From PSRF01 sp051000815 (GTDB lineage Bacteria; Acidobacteriota; Blastocatellia; Pyrinomonadales; Pyrinomonadaceae): a stretch of DNA of 64,000 nt. Shown in pieces: positions 34,039 through 43,510 of this stretch (position 1 is its first letter; the number at the start of each line of letters is the position of its first letter). The position numbers and the translations under genes were made by a program. A model generated the notes under the pieces. That model was not told the DNA's origin, made no database searches, and saw only the letters and a list, made by a program, of their open reading frames with translations. The DNA lies in contig JBPCNX010000047.1 of assembly GCA_051000815.1 (NCBI GenBank), positions 112,707 through 176,706 on the forward strand. The letters run 5' to 3'.

Positions 34039-35076
34039 TTACGCTTTTAACTCAGCCTTCGACATTTCCGTGTTGTGGATCAACGCATCACTTCCTGAAA
34101 AACCAACACGGTTGCTAACTACATATAGTGGACGTTGTCGTACTTCATCGTAAACCCGTCCCAAATATTCACCAATTACTCCGAGCATGATCAGTTGCAC
34201 GCCACCAACAAAGAGGATGATTGCGATAGTGGAGGCCCAGCCTTGCGGAACATCAAACGCGAACACCCGGCTTAATATCACCCAGATGGCCATGATGAAA
34301 CCAGCCGATGCTGATGATAAGCCGAGCCACGATGCGAGTCTGAGTGGGAACGAGGAAAAGCCGACATAACCGGATAAGGCCAGCGCGACTAATTTTCTGA
34401 AAGTGTACTTTGGCTCGCCGGCATTGCGAGCGTCGCGTTCGTATTCGACCCCAATCTGCTTGAATCCCACCCAGCTGCGCAGCCCTCGTAAAAATCGATT
34501 TCTCTCCCGCAGAGCAACTAGGGTATCCACAACCCGCCGATCCATCAGGCAGAAGTCGCCGGCATCAAGCGGCGCATCGATTTCGGCGATAATTCTCATC
34601 GTGCGGTAAAAGCTGGCGTAAGCCATCCGCTTCAGGATGTTCTCTTTTCGTTTCTTCCTGACTGCATAGACTACTTCATAACCCTCGCCCCACTTTTCCA
34701 GGAATTGAGTCACGAGTTCAGGAGGATCCTGGAGGTCAGCATCCATCAGGACGACGCACCGGCCGCGTGCCGCATCAAGGCCCGCTTGTAGCGCAGCCTG
34801 ATGCCCAAAGTTCCTTGAGAAATGAACGACCTTATAACGGCCGTCGCGTTCGTTGATAACGTCCAGCATCTCGGCTGATCCATCGCGGCTTCCGTCGTCA
34901 ACAAACACCACCTCGAACGACCCCAGTGCAGCCTCCTCCAGAACTGGATTAACGCGCTTAACCAGCGTGTCGAGATTCTCAATCTCGTTGTAAACGGGGA
35001 AGATTACCGAGATCAGAGGTTGCATACTCGAGAGTTCTTTAGCAACGAGGCCTAACTCTTTATCGCTTGTAAACAC
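34039..35076 (-). CDS. DPM1/GtrB-like family 2 glycosyltransferase with C-terminal membrane helices
   Basis: The GTG at 35076, 5 nt after AAGGAG, is the best start, giving 345 aa. The GT-A domain shows ISVIFPVYNEIENL, VFVDDGSRDGSAEML and the metal-binding VVLMDADLQDPPELV. Two transmembrane helices (about 245-300) follow, as in GtrB/ArnC and dolichol-phosphate mannosyltransferase relatives. These enzymes usually load a sugar onto undecaprenyl phosphate, and a GT-C enzyme then uses it in the periplasm; the gene at 35341-36858 is a candidate partner. Confidence 0.88.
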   Translation of the reverse strand: MFTSDKELGLVAKELSSMQPLISVIFPVYNEIENLDTLVKRVNPVLEEAALGSFEVVFVDDGSRDGSAEMLDVINERDGRYKVVHFSRNFGHQAALQAGLDAARGRCVVLMDADLQDPPELVTQFLEKWGEGYEVVYAVRKKRKENILKRMAYASFYRTMRIIAEIDAPLDAGDFCLMDRRVVDTLVALRERNRFLRGLRSWVGFKQIGVEYERDARNAGEPKYTFRKLVALALSGYVGFSSFPLRLASWLGLSSASAGFIMAIWVILSRVFAFDVPQGWASTIAIILFVGGVQLIMLGVIGEYLGRVYDEVRQRPLYVVSNRVGFSGSDALIHNTEMSKAELKA

Positions 35077-35340
35077 TCAGCTCCTTTATCCTCTCGCGTG
35101 TAAGTTGCCGCCGGAAGGTGAAAATACCTTAGAACGTCCACCGTGGCTATAGTCATTCTATCGAACGCCCGGCTTAGTATAAACGCCCAAGCCGAGACCA
35201 GTTCCAAGCCTGGCCGTCTCGCAACACCCTTCTTTCGGAATCCTCAAAGCCAGGAAAGCATGAGCCACTGGAAATGTTATATTGTTTCCGCGGTTTTGCT
35301 GGATGTTTTTCCCGATTAGGAGCTTGGGACAAATTTCAAT

Positions 35341-36858
35341 ATGAAACAGTGGTTGGGTATTCTCGCCATATTGGCGTTTGTCGGTCTCTTGTATGCCCGA
35401 ATTCCTTCAACTTACTTTTGTGGCTACGACGACTTTAACGAGAACAATCGGGCTGCGTTTGAGGAGCGTAAGGAGCCACTCAGATTGCTGACGGCCACGC
35501 ATTTCAACTCTTATAAGTATCGCCCCCTCAGCCACACCCTTCACTACGCAACATATTGGCTGGGGCATGGAAACCCTGCCTTCTTTCGAATCAGGAATGT
35601 AATCTTCCATCTGCTCAATGTCCTGCTGGTTTATGGGATTGGCATGCTGCTTTTCCGGAATTGGTTGACGAGCGCTGGAGCCGCGCTTCTCTTCGGAGTG
35701 CATCCGCTGGCCAATCAACCTGTGGTCGCCGCGAGCTTCACAATTACCGCCGCCCATGTGGGGTTCCTTTTTGCCGTATTCTGTTTCCTCTACTCACTGC
35801 GCAAAAAGCCGGAGAGTTTGCCGTGGCTTTGCCTTGGCCTTCTCTCCGGATGGTTAAGTCTACTGACTTATGAATCATCCATCAGTGTTTTTGTCCTGAT
35901 GTTTGGTTACCTGTTCATTCAGTTTGTAATTGTTCGAGAGCTGCCTGTTAGCAGGAAATACTTGCTGGTGCTTGTCATCGGAACGGTTCTCCTCGTTGGG
36001 TCTTATTTTGGAATGCGACGGATGTTTGTCACCGTTGCTGCCAAGCAAGCTGTTCCGACTGTGAAGACGTTAGTGGCCAGTACAATGATGTATGCCGGCG
36101 CGCTCGTTTCACCGATGGATTCAGTTCTGGCGAACCATTGGTTTGGGACTCCGCTTCCCAGTGAAGTGCAGCTCAGCAGCATCAGCAGCGGTTGGAAAGT
36201 GGTATTTCTTGTCATTGCGATAATTGGGGTGATTGGTCTTGCCTCACTTGTGAAGGTCTTGATGAATCGTCTGAATCGGCATGCCCTGGCAATTTATCTG
36301 TTCTTATTGTCGGCCATAATCCTGTCTCTGCTTCCTTTGATAGTTTTCACGCCTAAACCGTCTGAGACCTATATGTACCTGGCTGTGGCCTTTGGGGCAC
36401 TCCTTTTCAGCGCCATTCTTAACGTGGTGGTTAAGGTGGAGGAACCGAGAGGGCGTGCAGTTTTTGCTGGGGTTTTTGGGGTTTTAGCCATTTCTTTCAG
36501 TTGTGCAACGTGGGTTAGAAATGGAAGTGTGGCTAGCTGCGGTCAGACTGCGAAAAGAATAATGGGTCAATTGCAGGAAGAGCGCTTCCAACAAGGCGCC
36601 TGGTCGGTTTGGCTGGCGGCTGCGCCGGGAGAGCCGAAAGTACAACGCTACGGTATTTACCGCTGTCGTGGAATCGAAACAATCGGGGCGTCCGGAATCG
36701 AATCTGCCGTGCGAGTCGCCAACAATAATGAAGCTCTAAGCGCACATGTAGTTGATGCGTTGTCGCCCGCCAACTGTGAAGCAACTCGTGCTGTCTGTTT
36801 ACTGGTACATGACGACGGCAGCGTGGTTGAGATGAAATCAAGTAGAACAGCTCAATGA
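35341..36858 (+). CDS. Polytopic GT-C-like membrane glycosyltransferase
   Basis: The 505-aa protein has about ten to eleven hydrophobic helices. Its first periplasmic loop has the acidic pair GYDDFNEN followed by YRPLSHTLHYATYWL and GNPAFFRIRNVIFHLLNVLLVY, and then LLFGVHPLANQPV, all reminiscent of PMT/TMTC-type GT-C transferases that use lipid-phosphate sugars. The C-terminal 120 residues are soluble. The acceptor is unknown. It is divergently transcribed from the GT2/methyltransferase pair, with a 264-bp promoter region between. Confidence 0.7.
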   Translation: MKQWLGILAILAFVGLLYARIPSTYFCGYDDFNENNRAAFEERKEPLRLLTATHFNSYKYRPLSHTLHYATYWLGHGNPAFFRIRNVIFHLLNVLLVYGIGMLLFRNWLTSAGAALLFGVHPLANQPVVAASFTITAAHVGFLFAVFCFLYSLRKKPESLPWLCLGLLSGWLSLLTYESSISVFVLMFGYLFIQFVIVRELPVSRKYLLVLVIGTVLLVGSYFGMRRMFVTVAAKQAVPTVKTLVASTMMYAGALVSPMDSVLANHWFGTPLPSEVQLSSISSGWKVVFLVIAIIGVIGLASLVKVLMNRLNRHALAIYLFLLSAIILSLLPLIVFTPKPSETYMYLAVAFGALLFSAILNVVVKVEEPRGRAVFAGVFGVLAISFSCATWVRNGSVASCGQTAKRIMGQLQEERFQQGAWSVWLAAAPGEPKVQRYGIYRCRGIETIGASGIESAVRVANNNEALSAHVVDALSPANCEATRAVCLLVHDDGSVVEMKSSRTAQ

Positions 36859-36952
36859 CAAGCTGTGGCTTGGTTGAGGTGGGGCTGCTGACGAGGCAAA
36901 TAAAGGCATGAGCCGAGGTTTGAAACCTGACGTGTTGGCCTAATGGAAGAAA

Positions 36953-38110
36953 TTGAATCAAACCGGTCTCCAGAATAAGTCTGCCGCCATTCCGGCCCGT
37001 GTGCGTGTCCTCATCGTTGCGCCGTCGCTAGGAATACTTGGTGGTCAGGCCGTGCAAGCTGCTCGCCTAATGGAGAGGCTCAAGCAGGAGTCGGCTCTGG
37101 ACGTCGGCTTTCTCCCAGTCAATCCACAATTGCCTGGTCCGTTCAGTCACTTACAAAGCGTTAAATATCTTCGGACCGTCGTTACTGAAGTAGCCTATCT
37201 GATCTCATTAGCAGCGCGGATTCCGCGGTTCGACGTCATACACATTTTCTCGGCCTCTTATACATCGTTCATTCTCGCGCCCGCCCCGGCCGTATTGATC
37301 TCCCGGTTGTTTGGTAAGAAGTCCATCCTGAATTATCGAAGCGGAGAGGCTGAAGATCATTTAACACATTGGCCCGGCACTACCTTGCCGGTGCTTAGAA
37401 GGGTTGACGAAATTGTGGTGCCCTCAGGCTATCTCGTCGATGTATTCGGGCGGTTTGGTTTTAGGGTACGTTCAGTCTTTAATTTCGTGGATACTACTCG
37501 GTTCCGATTTCGTGAACGAGCACCGCTGAGGCCCGTCTTCTTTTCCAATCGAAATTTCGAGTCACACTACAACGTCGCCTGCGTTCTAAGAGCATTTGCG
37601 ATAATTCAAAAAACATTTCCAGAAGCCGAGCTAACAATTGCGGGCGATGGAAAGCAAAGAAGCCAACTGGAGTCTCTGGCGACGCAGCTCGATCTTCGGA
37701 AGGTAAAATTCGTCGGCCTCGTGCCGCAGGAGAAGATGGCTGAACTGTATGATGGAGCTGACATCTTCCTTAATTGTCCGAACATCGACAACATGCCCGG
37801 ATCAATCATAGAGGCTTTCGCCTCGGGTCTGCCCGTCGTAACAACCGAAGCGGGGGGTATCCCTTATATCGTCACCAATGGTCACAACGGTTTGCTGGTT
37901 TCTTGCGGAGACTATGAAGGCGTCGCGGGCGCTGCCCTTCGATTGCTGGAAGATCCGGCACTCACGGCGTTAATAACCAGGACTGCGTACAGGGAGTGCG
38001 AGAAATACGATTGGGAATCAGTTCGCGACGAGTGGCTAAAGTTATACTTTGAGCTTGCGAAAGATCGGGCCGTGAGAGGACGCCTTATTGAAAAGCCTGG
38101 CACCGAATAA
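36953..38110 (+). CDS. Glycosyltransferase family 4
   Basis: The 385-aa GT-B enzyme shows VLIVAPSLGILGGQAVQAARL at the N-terminus (read in two parts), ELTIAGDGKQRSQLE, FVGLVPQEKMAELYDGADI and GSIIEAFASGLPVVTTEAGG. The start is taken as TTG 36953 behind GGAAGAAA; a GTG about 17 codons further in is possible. It lies between the GT-C gene and the heparinase-type gene and should add one sugar of the repeat unit. Confidence 0.85.
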   Translation: MNQTGLQNKSAAIPARVRVLIVAPSLGILGGQAVQAARLMERLKQESALDVGFLPVNPQLPGPFSHLQSVKYLRTVVTEVAYLISLAARIPRFDVIHIFSASYTSFILAPAPAVLISRLFGKKSILNYRSGEAEDHLTHWPGTTLPVLRRVDEIVVPSGYLVDVFGRFGFRVRSVFNFVDTTRFRFRERAPLRPVFFSNRNFESHYNVACVLRAFAIIQKTFPEAELTIAGDGKQRSQLESLATQLDLRKVKFVGLVPQEKMAELYDGADIFLNCPNIDNMPGSIIEAFASGLPVVTTEAGGIPYIVTNGHNGLLVSCGDYEGVAGAALRLLEDPALTALITRTAYRECEKYDWESVRDEWLKLYFELAKDRAVRGRLIEKPGTE

Positions 38111-38164
38111 AGATGATCAGGTTTATTTCTGCGGCGCAGATGATTAGCAATTCTGTGAGCTTTT

Positions 38165-40594
38165 ATGGCCAGGTTTAAGAACCAATTACGAAAGCTGACG
38201 CAGATGAGTGCGGGCGAACTCCGTGGACGAAGCGCTCAGAAGGCTGCGGCATTCACAGAGCGTCGAGGCTGGTCATCGCGGTCAAACTTACCGGACGACC
38301 AGACTTTCCTGGCGACGCTGGATGTAGCGCCAGCAGGGAAAGGCATTCGATCAGCCCAGGAGTTTCTCGATCGTTTTTGTTTGCGTTCAGAGCCAACGTT
38401 TTTTGCTGGACTCAGTGACAAGGACGCAACAGTTCAGCAATTACGAAACAGGTGGCCCGATGCTGAACTTGAAATTGTGGGTCGTGCCAATCGCATAATC
38501 AATGGGCAATTTGATCTTCTCGGGTTGCGAGATCTGAACTTTGGGAGGCCGATCGACTGGCATCTCGAACCGATTTCAGGAAAACGCACTCCATTGATTC
38601 ATTGGAGCAAACTGGATTATCTCGACCGAGAACTTGCCGGCGACAAAAAAGTTACTTGGGAGCTCAACCGTCAGCAGTACTTCACGACGCTGGGCCAAGC
38701 CTACTGGCTGACAAACGACGAGCGTTATGCGCAAGCCTTCAACTCCCATCTCGACTCATGGATGGATCAAAATCCTCCTAAGCTGGGCATCAACTGGGCC
38801 AGCAGTCTAGAGGTCGCATTTCGATCGATCTCATGGCTCTGGGGATTTTACTTTTTTAAAGATTCGCCCTCATTGAACGCCGGCACTTTTCTGCGTGCAG
38901 TGAAGTTTCTCTACCTGCATGCCCGTCACTTGGAAACTTACTTATCTACGTACTTCAGCCCCAACACACATCTCACTGGAGAGGCTTTGGGGCTGTTCTA
39001 TCTGGGCCTGTTTCTTCCCGAACTTGCTGGTGCCCCGCGGTGGAAGGAAAAGGGAAGGGCGATTCTTTTGCAGCAACTCTCGCGTCACGTGAAACCCGAC
39101 GGAGTGTATTTTGAACAATCCAGCTACTACCATCGGTACACCACTGACTTCTACACACACTTCCTGATTCTTTCTCAGGCGAACGGTGAGGATGCTTTCG
39201 GAGATATTCTGAGTACAATCCAGGCATTGCTGGACCATTTGATGCATATCACGCGCCCCGATGGCACCACGCCGTTCTTCGGAGACGACGATGGTGGGCG
39301 ACTCGTCCCGCTTGATCGACGTCCGGTAAACGATTTTCGCGCGGCTCTATCAACCGGCTCTGCACTCTTTAATCGGGCGGATTACAAATTCGTCTCGGGC
39401 GAAACTGCCGAGCAAACATTATGGCTGCTCGGTCTAGGCGCGCTCGAAAAGGTGGATTGTCTTGAAGCGCGACCACCGGCCCAGCAGTCGGTGGCCTTCA
39501 AGGATGGCGGCTACTACGTGATGCGTGATGGCTGGGGACCCGACGCAAACTTTCTATTGTTCGATTGCGGTCCGCATGGCGAGATTAGTTGCGGGCACGC
39601 ACATGCTGATGCGCTCTCCTTTGAATTGGCGGCAAATGGCCGGTCAATGCTGGTTGACCCCGGCACGTACACCTACACTGGTTCGAAAGAGATGCGTGAC
39701 TGGTTTCGCAGTTCAATCGCTCATAACACACTGACAATCGAGGGTGAATCTTCCTCGGTTCCAGACGGCCCGTTCTCCTGGCGGAGCATAGCCCAATGCA
39801 CAACCGCGAATTGGATCAGCACCGGGCGATTCGACTATGTTGAGGGCAGTCACGACGGCTATTTGCGATTGCCAAAACCTGCGGTGCATTCCCGCGCCAT
39901 CCTGTTTCTGAAAAAGAATTACTGGGTGGCGCGCGACCGAGTGATCGCCGATACCGAACACCGAGCGGATTTGTGGTTTCACTTCGATTCCAACGCGGCG
40001 CCACTGATTGAAGTCCTCGATGGACAGATTGCTAATCTCGTTGAACATGGCGGCGGGAACGGATTGGGTGTCGTGACCTTTGCTAGCACTGGTCATTGGA
40101 GAAGGGAAGATGGCTGGGTTTCACACTGTTATGGAGAAAAGTCCCCGGCGCGAGTCTACTGTTACTCAGCGCTGGTAGAGGGCGACGATGAGCTGGTGAC
40201 CTTCATGCTGCCGCGCGAGTCCGCGTCCAAGTTCCAGCCCCGGGTCAAGGAGGTGGAAGCTATTGGAGGCAAAGCCTTTGAGCTCACTCACGAAATTGGT
40301 GTGGATATTGTTATGATTCGAAAACCAGGTTCCGGCCAGCCCGTTGAAATGGAACGTCTGGCTTCGGATTTTGAATGGACATGGGCGCGGTTTGCGGGCC
40401 ATGGAGAGCCAATTCCTGAGGAATTAATACTGATAGGCGGTCAATCGCTACGGCTGGATGGAAGAGAGATTGTGAAGTTGGAAAAGCGGCTTGAATACAT
40501 GTCGGCCAGTCGTCAGGAAAATCAATTCCAGATAAGGACGGACGCCGGCACAGTAAACCTGGGTTTGCCGGTGAACAATTTGGACAGTCTATAG
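38165..40594 (+). CDS. Heparinase II/III-family polysaccharide lyase-like protein
   Basis: The 809-aa protein has the two-part architecture of the family: an alpha/alpha toroid (about 80-400) with INWASSLEVAFRSISWLW, YFSPNTHLTGEALGLFYLG and FEQSSYYHRYTTDFY, then a beta-sandwich with GPHGEISCGHAHADALSFEL and VDPGTYTYTG. The Asn-His and Tyr residues in these motifs match the catalytic set of heparinase/alginate lyases, which cleave uronic-acid polymers by beta-elimination. I see no signal peptide, so export is unclear. Such lyases occur in exosortase-linked polymer loci, probably for trimming or turnover. Confidence 0.85.
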   Translation: MARFKNQLRKLTQMSAGELRGRSAQKAAAFTERRGWSSRSNLPDDQTFLATLDVAPAGKGIRSAQEFLDRFCLRSEPTFFAGLSDKDATVQQLRNRWPDAELEIVGRANRIINGQFDLLGLRDLNFGRPIDWHLEPISGKRTPLIHWSKLDYLDRELAGDKKVTWELNRQQYFTTLGQAYWLTNDERYAQAFNSHLDSWMDQNPPKLGINWASSLEVAFRSISWLWGFYFFKDSPSLNAGTFLRAVKFLYLHARHLETYLSTYFSPNTHLTGEALGLFYLGLFLPELAGAPRWKEKGRAILLQQLSRHVKPDGVYFEQSSYYHRYTTDFYTHFLILSQANGEDAFGDILSTIQALLDHLMHITRPDGTTPFFGDDDGGRLVPLDRRPVNDFRAALSTGSALFNRADYKFVSGETAEQTLWLLGLGALEKVDCLEARPPAQQSVAFKDGGYYVMRDGWGPDANFLLFDCGPHGEISCGHAHADALSFELAANGRSMLVDPGTYTYTGSKEMRDWFRSSIAHNTLTIEGESSSVPDGPFSWRSIAQCTTANWISTGRFDYVEGSHDGYLRLPKPAVHSRAILFLKKNYWVARDRVIADTEHRADLWFHFDSNAAPLIEVLDGQIANLVEHGGGNGLGVVTFASTGHWRREDGWVSHCYGEKSPARVYCYSALVEGDDELVTFMLPRESASKFQPRVKEVEAIGGKAFELTHEIGVDIVMIRKPGSGQPVEMERLASDFEWTWARFAGHGEPIPEELILIGGQSLRLDGREIVKLEKRLEYMSASRQENQFQIRTDAGTVNLGLPVNNLDSL

Positions 40595-40670
40595 GCTGAT
40601 TCGAAGCCGACGAAACCTTAAGGCCGAATACGATCTCGGGAGCCGGATTTGAAATTGAGATAAACGCGTT

Positions 40671-42623
40671 ATGTGCGGAATAAACGGTATAGCCTTCTCG
40701 AGTCGCTCGCGACGCATTATAGATGTCGCGGTGCTCAAGCGTATGCGCGACGTGATCACACACCGAGGGCCGGACGATGATGGAATCTTTATTGACGGCC
40801 GGATTGGCTTAGGCCATCGTCGCCTTAGCATTGTCGATGTCGCTGCGGGTCATCAGCCGATGACTAACGAAGATGGCTCACTGCACATAACTTACAACGG
40901 CGAAATCTACAATCACGGAGATTTCCGAGCCGACCTCGAAGCTAAGGGTCACGTTTACAGCACGCATTGCGATACCGAAACTATTCTGCATCTCTACGAA
41001 GAGCACGGTGCTGGTTGCGTGGACCATCTACGCGGCATGTTTGCTTTTGCCATTTGGGACCGCCGGCAGCAAAAATTGTTCATTGCGCGCGACCGTCTGG
41101 GAGTGAAGCCGCTTTACTACGTCCATACAGAGGATGGGTCACTTTATTTCGGCTCCGAAATAAAAGCTCTGCTCGAAGCTGCCGCGATTAGACCGAAACT
41201 CAACTACCACGCCCTCCCTGACTATCTCGCCAACCACGGTACATCGAATGATGAAACATTATTCGCGGGTGTAAAGCGGTTATCGCCAGGACACACACTC
41301 ACGTGGAACGATGGCTCGCTCGTAATCAAGCAATACTGGGACGTGAGCTTCACTGATGAGGGTTCTGAAGAAGGGCGAAGCGACGATGAATTAATTGCGG
41401 AGTGGTCAGAGCTATTCCGTGAGTCGGTCCGATTGCGCTTGATGGCAGATGTGCCGCTGGGAATGTTCTTGTCAGGTGGTATCGATTCTTCGGCCATCGC
41501 CGCCGTAATGAGCGATTTGGTAGACGAGCCGATCAAGACTTTCTCGGTAGCTTTCGCCGAACGCGAAGCCAACGAGTTGGCTTATGCGCGCCTGGTGGCG
41601 GAAAGATTCAAAACCGATCACCACGAAGTGGTCGTCAGCCCGCGAGAATTTTTTGCGGCGCTGCCGAGAATGGTCTGGCACGAAGACGAACCACTCGCAC
41701 ATCCCTCCAGCGTGGCGCTTTATTTCGTTTCACGTCTGGCCGCCGACCACGTAAAGGTAGTACTCACAGGCGAGGGTAGCGATGAGCTACTGGGTGGTTA
41801 CGAGCGCTACTACAAAACCATCTACAATCTGGCCCTCGGGCGTCGCTATCAGGGGCTCATGCCCACAGTGCTTCGCCAGGCTCTGGACGAAAGAATTCGC
41901 GCTTTGCCGGTGAACTCAAAGATCCGGCACAAGCTCACGCGCACATTTTTGTGTCTGCCGTCCGACATAGAGAATTTGTATTTCGACAACTTCGCAGTCG
42001 TGACCCGTGGGATGCAGCAGGAATTGTTAACCGACGAAACGAAGGAACGCATCGGTGTGATTGATCCATATCGACAGATGCGCTCCTATTTCGAAGGCTC
42101 AGACGCGCAGTCCCTGCTCAATCGCATGCTCTATACCGACATCAAGTCTTACCTGCATGAGCTGTTGATGAAACAAGACCAAATGAGCATGGCCGCTTCC
42201 ATCGAAAGCCGCGTGCCTTTTCTTGATCACAAATTGGTTGAGTTTACGAGTCGACTCCCGGAGCGGCTTAAGGTAAGGAACAGCTGGACCACAAAGTATG
42301 TTTTACGACGAGCTATGAAAGGGGTGCTGCCCGAACCGATTCTGGCGCGAAAAAAGATGGGGTTCCCGGTGCCGGTTGGCAAATGGTTTAGAGGAGAGTT
42401 TGCCCACGTGATAGATGAATACGTGCTCGGCGAGCGAGCCGCCGCACGAGGTATTTTCAACCCGGAATTTGTGCGTTCCCTTGTCGCGCGCCATCAGGCG
42501 GGGGAAAACCATTCTGAACGGCTGTGGGCGCTGGTGAATTTTGAGATGTGGCAGCGCCGGTTTTTCGATGAGGAGCATCTGGGCGCCAGCCAGCCATTAA
42601 TGGCTGAAGCGATGGCCAGCTAG
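40671..42623 (+). CDS. asnB: Asparagine synthase-type glutamine amidotransferase (second copy)
   Basis: The 650-aa enzyme begins MCGINGIAF with catalytic Cys2, has THRGPDDDGI and LGHRRLSIVDVA in the glutaminase domain, and FLSGGIDSSAIA with GEGSDELLGGYERY in the ATP-dependent synthetase domain. It is similar in plan to the copy at 30032-31933 but clearly diverged from it, so the two may act on different sugars. In exosortase-linked loci an amidotransferase of this kind is a regular member. Amide formation on a uronic acid is the likely reaction, by inference. Confidence 0.88.
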   Translation: MCGINGIAFSSRSRRIIDVAVLKRMRDVITHRGPDDDGIFIDGRIGLGHRRLSIVDVAAGHQPMTNEDGSLHITYNGEIYNHGDFRADLEAKGHVYSTHCDTETILHLYEEHGAGCVDHLRGMFAFAIWDRRQQKLFIARDRLGVKPLYYVHTEDGSLYFGSEIKALLEAAAIRPKLNYHALPDYLANHGTSNDETLFAGVKRLSPGHTLTWNDGSLVIKQYWDVSFTDEGSEEGRSDDELIAEWSELFRESVRLRLMADVPLGMFLSGGIDSSAIAAVMSDLVDEPIKTFSVAFAEREANELAYARLVAERFKTDHHEVVVSPREFFAALPRMVWHEDEPLAHPSSVALYFVSRLAADHVKVVLTGEGSDELLGGYERYYKTIYNLALGRRYQGLMPTVLRQALDERIRALPVNSKIRHKLTRTFLCLPSDIENLYFDNFAVVTRGMQQELLTDETKERIGVIDPYRQMRSYFEGSDAQSLLNRMLYTDIKSYLHELLMKQDQMSMAASIESRVPFLDHKLVEFTSRLPERLKVRNSWTTKYVLRRAMKGVLPEPILARKKMGFPVPVGKWFRGEFAHVIDEYVLGERAAARGIFNPEFVRSLVARHQAGENHSERLWALVNFEMWQRRFFDEEHLGASQPLMAEAMAS

Positions 42624-42658
42624 CTAACAGGCGGAGTAGAGGGGTGGAGTTTTAGTTC

Positions 42659-43432
42659 ATGGGCATTATTGGGGGCAGGTTGGGATATCGGTTATTGCAT
42701 CTGATCGCATCTGAAGGAGGTTCGAAGTACTGCGCCGATGGCATTCCGGAAATCTACCAAGGACGCAGTAAACTCGAAGTGCTTTTTGGGCCGCAGTTGT
42801 GGGAATTCCTGGCACAGAAGGTAGTAATTGACTTTGGTTGCGGTTACGGCGGCGAAGTGATCGACATCGCGCAACATGGCGCACGGAGAGTCATCGGACT
42901 TGATGTACGCGAATACGTCCTGACTGAGGCGATCCGAAGGGCCGAAGCGAAGCGCGTCGCTGACCGGTGTCTCTTCACCACCGCCACTGATGAGAAGGCG
43001 GATGTGATCATGTCTGTTGATGCTTTTGAACACTTTTCCGATCCAGCAGAGATCCTGCGCATCATGCGCGGGCTGATCAAGGAAGACGGGCGCGCGATCG
43101 TATCTTTCGGGCCCACATGGTATCACCCTATCGGGGGGCATTCGTTTTCTGTTTTCCCCTGGGCGCACCTTGTTTTCACTGAGAACGCATTACTGCGTTG
43201 GCACAGAGACTTCAAAGGGGGCCAAGCGGTGCGTTTCCAGGAGATTGATGGCGGTCTCAACAAAATGACCATTAGGAGTTTTGAGCGTATCGTGGCCGCC
43301 AGCGACTTTGAGTTCGAGAGCTTCGAGGCCGTCCCAATTAGGCGGCTGCGCCCGGTGCACAATAGGCTAACGCGCGAATTCTGCTCGTCCATTGTTCGTT
43401 GTCGATTGAAACCGCGAACGGTGAGTTCTTAA
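42659..43432 (+). CDS. Class I SAM-dependent methyltransferase
   Basis: The 257-aa protein has VIDFGCGYGGEVIDIA (motif I), VIGLDVREYV, ADVIMSVDAFEHFSDP and IKEDGRAIVSFGPTWYHP. The last is followed by GGHSFSVFPWAHLVF, a loop seen in methyltransferases of polysaccharide clusters. It lies 35 nt after the amidotransferase gene. The substrate is not identifiable. Confidence 0.8.
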   Translation: MGIIGGRLGYRLLHLIASEGGSKYCADGIPEIYQGRSKLEVLFGPQLWEFLAQKVVIDFGCGYGGEVIDIAQHGARRVIGLDVREYVLTEAIRRAEAKRVADRCLFTTATDEKADVIMSVDAFEHFSDPAEILRIMRGLIKEDGRAIVSFGPTWYHPIGGHSFSVFPWAHLVFTENALLRWHRDFKGGQAVRFQEIDGGLNKMTIRSFERIVAASDFEFESFEAVPIRRLRPVHNRLTREFCSSIVRCRLKPRTVSS

Positions 43433-43510
43433 TTCGCTAGTCGCTTCATAACTGCACTTAACCTCGAAACTGCCACGAGACCCGAAGTATCGCTGCGGAC
43501 TAATCACATC

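Noticed and set aside
35260..35300. Inverted repeat GGAAA...TTTCC around TATATT before the GT-C gene
   Set aside because: The arms are only five bases and AT-rich; not enough to call an operator.
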